Shown: positions 61,433 to 64,000 of the stretch, piece by piece | Layout of the letters: each line of letters begins with the position of its first letter | Position numbering within the stretch: position 1 is the stretch's first letter | NCBI RefSeq assembly: GCF_024172125.1 | Contig: NZ_JAMZEA010000003.1 | Location: 496,001-560,000, forward strand | Direction: 5' to 3' | DNA length: 64,000 bases | DNA from: Actinomadura rupiterrae | GTDB lineage: Bacteria > Actinomycetota > Actinomycetes > Streptosporangiales > Streptosporangiaceae | Position numbers and translations under genes: made by a program | The notes under the pieces: generated by a model | Databases searched by the model: none | The model's input: only the letters and a program-made list of their open reading frames with translations | Told to the model about the DNA's origin: nothing

Positions 61433-61528
61433 CGAGTCCGCACCTGAAGAACGAGCCCTCGGCGCGGACGAGCCCAACGAAGTCCTCGTCCTCCCCGAAG
61501 CCCCCGTATCGGCCGAGCCATAAGCCTG

Positions 61529-61614
61529 TCGGCCGGGCTCGTCCGCCCGACAAGCCGGTTCGGCCGGGCTCGTCCACCCGACAAACCCTGTCGGCCAAGC
61601 TCGTCCGACCCCGG
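61529..61614. repeat. Three 31-bp repeats after the oxidoreductase
   Basis: Units starting tcggccgggctcgtcc occur at 61529 and 61560, with a diverged copy at 61591 (tcggccaagctcgtcc). They lie in the gene-free gap 61,433-61,810, in which nothing else is recognisable except a less GC-rich stretch just before the next gene. Confidence 0.75.
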
Positions 61615-61810
61615 CCCCGGCCCACGGCCGTCGGCCTCGCGGTCTGGACGGGCTCAACCGAGCCCGACAGAACACCGTCGTCATCACGATGCCCTGCCCC
61701 CGAGGCGTGAGTTGATGGTGCATAGATGCCGATCGCACATTTTCCTCGCTGACCATGTTGGCTCCGGGTGACACTGGACGCCTCTGCACGCTGCACCGGT
61801 GGAGGCGTCC

Positions 61811-62434
61811 ATGGGGTTTCGCGAGGAGTTCGACAAAGCGCAGAAAGCCAAGAAGGAGATCGCAGAAGACCTTCGTATCCATGAAGAAGGTCTGAAAGGA
61901 CGACGCAGGCACGACCTCGCGCTGACAGCGCAACTCGTCGAAGCGGGAAAGGTCGTCGCCGCGGACGCCGTAGGGCTCCGCATCCCCTTCGACGTGATCG
62001 CAACCGAGACAGCCCAGGTCAGAGGGGCCGGGGTGGTGTCCCGCTGGATCCCCAGGACGGAGCGTCGCGTCGCGTTCGGCGCCTGGGTGATCTACTACAG
62101 GAAGGTCTTCCGTAATCCGGATCGGCTCGGCGGGCCTGTGGGAGAAGTCTGGCTCCTCTGCCAGGACGGCACGTTCCGGCACCACAGACTCACGTGGGCG
62201 TACCACGGCGAGTCCTTCCCCGAACGCACGGAACCCGTCCAGATCAGCGCCGATGCCGAGCTCCCGATCCTGTCAGTGGAGTACGTCTCCCAACAGCCGC
62301 TCGAACCTTCGATCTATGACTACGAGTGGCCCAAGCAATGGCCGCTGGCGGAACTCGTCGAACACTTGGCCGCCAAAGCGGCCCACTGGGAAATCGACCC
62401 CGCGCGAATCATGCCCATCTTCGACAAAGGATGA
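61811..62434 (+). CDS. Hypothetical protein, unknown family
   Basis: 207 residues; ATG 61811 has ggagg five bases upstream. The first 45 residues are a charged helix ('FDKAQKAKKEIAEDLRIHEEGLKGRRRHDL') that could be a coiled coil. The remainder is mixed alpha/beta with Trp- and Tyr-rich strands ('FGAWVIYYRKVF', 'VWLLCQDGTFRHHRLTW'). No signal peptide or membrane segment. Codon use is less GC-biased than the core genes, consistent with an accessory gene. It converges on the HAD-type gene. Confidence 0.6.
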   Translation: MGFREEFDKAQKAKKEIAEDLRIHEEGLKGRRRHDLALTAQLVEAGKVVAADAVGLRIPFDVIATETAQVRGAGVVSRWIPRTERRVAFGAWVIYYRKVFRNPDRLGGPVGEVWLLCQDGTFRHHRLTWAYHGESFPERTEPVQISADAELPILSVEYVSQQPLEPSIYDYEWPKQWPLAELVEHLAAKAAHWEIDPARIMPIFDKG

Positions 62435-62485
62435 TCCCGCCGCGCACCGGAAAGCCGGCACCGACCAAGAGGCCGCCGAAAGAGA

Positions 62486-62935
62486 TCAGAAGTTTCCCTC
62501 TGCGACCTGCAGGACGGTGAGGCCGAGGCCGCGCCACATCGCGACAACGGAGGCGCGGTCGTCCAGCACGGCGGTGACCGGCCCGATCGGGCGGACATGG
62601 CGCCGGTACAGCTCGCGTTTGACGACGGTGTCACGGCGCCGGTCGCCGTCCGCGCGCATCAGGAGCGCTTCGCCCTGAATGCCGACGTGTCCGGCGAGCC
62701 ACGCGTTGGTCGCGGCACGGCAGGCGTCCGACCGGCCCGACAGGTAGATGATGCGGTGGCCCGCGACGGCCAAGGCTTGGACGACGGTGATGACGGCCTC
62801 GTTGGGGAGGTCTTCTCCAACACGGTGCCAGTCATACGGACCGCGCTCGTTCGGACCAGTTCGGCGAAGCGCAACCGTCCCGTCGATATCGACCAGAAAC
62901 AGCCCCTTCGAGCCAAGCCGGCCGGGTTCTGTCAT
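62486..62935 (-). CDS. Polynucleotide 3'-phosphatase-like HAD protein
   Basis: 149 residues resembling the phosphatase domain of T4-type polynucleotide kinase/phosphatase. Motif I 'LVDIDGTVALR' (DxDGT) is followed by 'PYDWHRVGEDLPNEAV', motif II 'IIYLSGRSDACRAAT', 'LLMRADGDRRRDTVVK' (motif III Lys) and motif IV 'VLDDRASVVAMWRGLGLTVLQV'. No kinase or ligase domain is attached. Predicted to remove 3'- or 2',3'-cyclic phosphates from RNA or DNA ends. It may belong to an RNA-repair or anti-phage context with the CD-NTase-like gene 500 bp away. Confidence 0.82.
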   Translation of the reverse strand: MTEPGRLGSKGLFLVDIDGTVALRRTGPNERGPYDWHRVGEDLPNEAVITVVQALAVAGHRIIYLSGRSDACRAATNAWLAGHVGIQGEALLMRADGDRRRDTVVKRELYRRHVRPIGPVTAVLDDRASVVAMWRGLGLTVLQVAEGNF

Positions 62936-63435
62936 GTGTTCACCTCAGTGGGAGGGCTGAGGACGGCCGGCAGAGGCATGGGAGGCCCTGCGGAGGGACC
63001 GCCCGGGGAGCGGAGGGGCTCCCCCGGGTCGACACCCGTCCTCGCAGGTAGACGGTGCCCCCGGAACGGCCCTGCACACATGGCCCCGCTCACCCACCCC
63101 CACCCAACACCTGACAATCACGGGGTCGTTCCCCGTCCCCGGCAGGACTGCGCGCCCGTGAACCCGTGGTGGCGGGCCGCACCTTTCAGGCGCTCAGGCA
63201 CGGGGCCGGGCTCTCGGGATGTTAAGGAGTCGGCAGTCTCGGTGACGCGGGGGGCCTCTGGCAGCACTGTCCCACGGGTCGCGGGATCCGCGGGATACCT
63301 CCCGACGTCATTGTGCTGACACAGTCGTACGTCACGTGAACTCCGATACTGGTATCCATTATGGGCGTCCTCCCTGTAAGATGTGCCCAGTCCATGGGGA
63401 TCTTGGATGTGTGTCGCGGTAAATGAGGCGCAGTA
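62936..63435. other. Gene-free junction where base composition falls
   Basis: About 500 bp without a convincing gene. The left two thirds are GC-rich. From about 63,300 the DNA becomes clearly richer in A and T, leading into the CD-NTase-like gene. It probably holds that operon's promoter and marks the boundary of foreign DNA. A tRNA-like impression on the minus strand near 63,140-63,220 does not fold convincingly. Confidence 0.4.
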
Positions 63436-64000
63436 TGCCATTGTCCGTAGGTGAAGGCTTTGAGACCTTCCTAAAGCGACTGATTCCCTTGCAGTCGCAG
63501 CGCGAGGCGGCCGCAAAGCACCGATCGAGCGTTGAGACGTCTTTGTCGAATGCACTTGACGTCATCCTCTTCCGCGAGACTGGTTCCTTCGCCCACGGGA
63601 CCGGGGTCCGGAACTACTGCGATAGTGACCTTCTTGTAAGTTTGCGAAATGGGCGACCGGGTTCTTCGGATACGGCTCTCCGCTGGATAAAAGATGCACT
63701 GCAAGCGAGTTTCCCCTACACGTCCGTGAGGGTAAGCCGACCAGCCGTAGTTATCGCCTTTGCTGGCGGTACCGAGACGTGGGAGGTAATCCCGGGTTTC
63801 GTCAAGGCAGCAAACAGCACTCACTCTGTTTATGATATACCTGGCGCTGCGTCAGGATGGCTTGAGTCTTCCCCTTTGTCTCACCTCGACTATGTCAACA
63901 CCGCAAATAAGCAGGAGGGAATCGCGGGCGGCGCCAAGAAGCTGGCTCGTCTGATGAAGGCCTGGAAATATTATAATAAAGTGCCGATCTCCTCTTTCTA
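63436..64000 (+). CDS. CD-NTase-like (SMODS) nucleotidyltransferase, 3' end outside the window
   Basis: 188 complete codons are visible from ATG 63436 (gagg six bases upstream; ATG 63424 also in frame), open to the window edge. The polymerase-beta-type core reads G50-S51-F-A-H-G-T then D63-S-D65 ('GSFAHGTGVRNYCDSDLLV'), with a third acidic residue likely E117 in 'WEVIPGF', and 'MKAWKYYNKVPISSF' starting the helical OAS/CD-NTase C-terminal domain. These proteins make cyclic oligonucleotides that activate an effector in CBASS anti-phage defence. The effector should lie beyond the edge. Only 14 of the last 40 bases are G or C, against a GC-rich chromosome. CCA-adding or other nucleotidyltransferases are less likely given 'GT.VR...D.D'. 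Confidence 0.82.

Noticed and set aside
63138..63225. Degenerate tRNA-Ser on the minus strand, possible attachment site
   Set aside because: Short tRNA-like words occur, but acceptor, anticodon and T stems do not pair.

Overview
The window is very GC-rich, with G or C at nearly every third codon position, and reads as a chromosome segment of a filamentous actinomycete. Markers are a conservon (sensor kinase / roadblock / DUF742 / GTPase plus two P450s), the divisome gene sepX/glpR beside tRNA-Ala, two AfsR-type regulators, an ECF41 sigma factor and frequent GTG/TTG starts. The Streptosporangiales (for example an Actinomadura relative) are my best guess; that is inference from gene content only.

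Layout. 1-9.4 kb: end of a GT-C membrane protein, rsmI divergent from protein O-mannosyltransferase, a DUF6153/DUF305 His/Met-rich surface pair, an MFS exporter divergent from a LacI regulator, and a CorA-like transporter. 9.4-15.7 kb: two large AfsR/SARP-NB-ARC-TPR regulators facing away from each other. 15.9-19.6 kb: a transpeptidase PBP divergent from a LysR regulator that is translationally coupled to a class A beta-lactamase-like enzyme. 20.3-24.5 kb: a CbxX/EccA-like AAA+ ATPase followed by a zinc-finger-less DnaG-type primase. 24.7-27.7 kb: AraC regulator, VOC protein, a minimal RNA-ligase-like nucleotidyltransferase and a secreted CrtC/lipocalin-like protein. 27.8-35.5 kb: XRE-TPR regulator divergent from a six-gene conservon whose first P450 has lost the canonical ExxR. 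35.7-37.6 kb: MerR, SMI1/KNR4 and tRNA-Ala(CGC).

37.7-50.4 kb holds sepX, rimJ, mog, moaC, moeA/glp and galU, a block usually contiguous in actinobacteria. Here about 7.5 kb separates rimJ from mog. It carries a four-gene N-acetylgalactosamine-type catabolic operon (agaS, nagA/agaA, a PfkB kinase, a GatY/KbaY aldolase), a divergent DeoR regulator, a UPF0309 SIS protein and a 30-bp minisatellite of about 26 copies. 50.4-57.5 kb is a housekeeping run: 5-FTHF cyclo-ligase, 2-hydroxyacid dehydrogenase, cation/proton antiporter, FmdB/Ruc-like zinc ribbon preceded by a CIRCE-like operator, MTA phosphorylase, a CpaB-like SAF protein with a long insertion, and MscL. 57.6-59.2 kb is a second, degenerate repeat tract. 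59.3-61.4 kb is an ECF41 sigma factor plus its oxidoreductase. 61.8-64 kb looks like the edge of an accessory or defence island: an unknown protein, a polynucleotide 3'-phosphatase-like HAD protein and, cut by the window end, a CD-NTase-like (CBASS-type) nucleotidyltransferase in lower-GC DNA.

A recurring theme is repeat expansion. Tandem arrays of 8, 18, 23, 23/24, 27, 30 and 31 bp lie between or inside genes, and several proteins (AfsR, CvnA, CvnB, P450 E1, NagA, PfkB, the SAF protein) carry low-complexity insertions or tails absent from their families.
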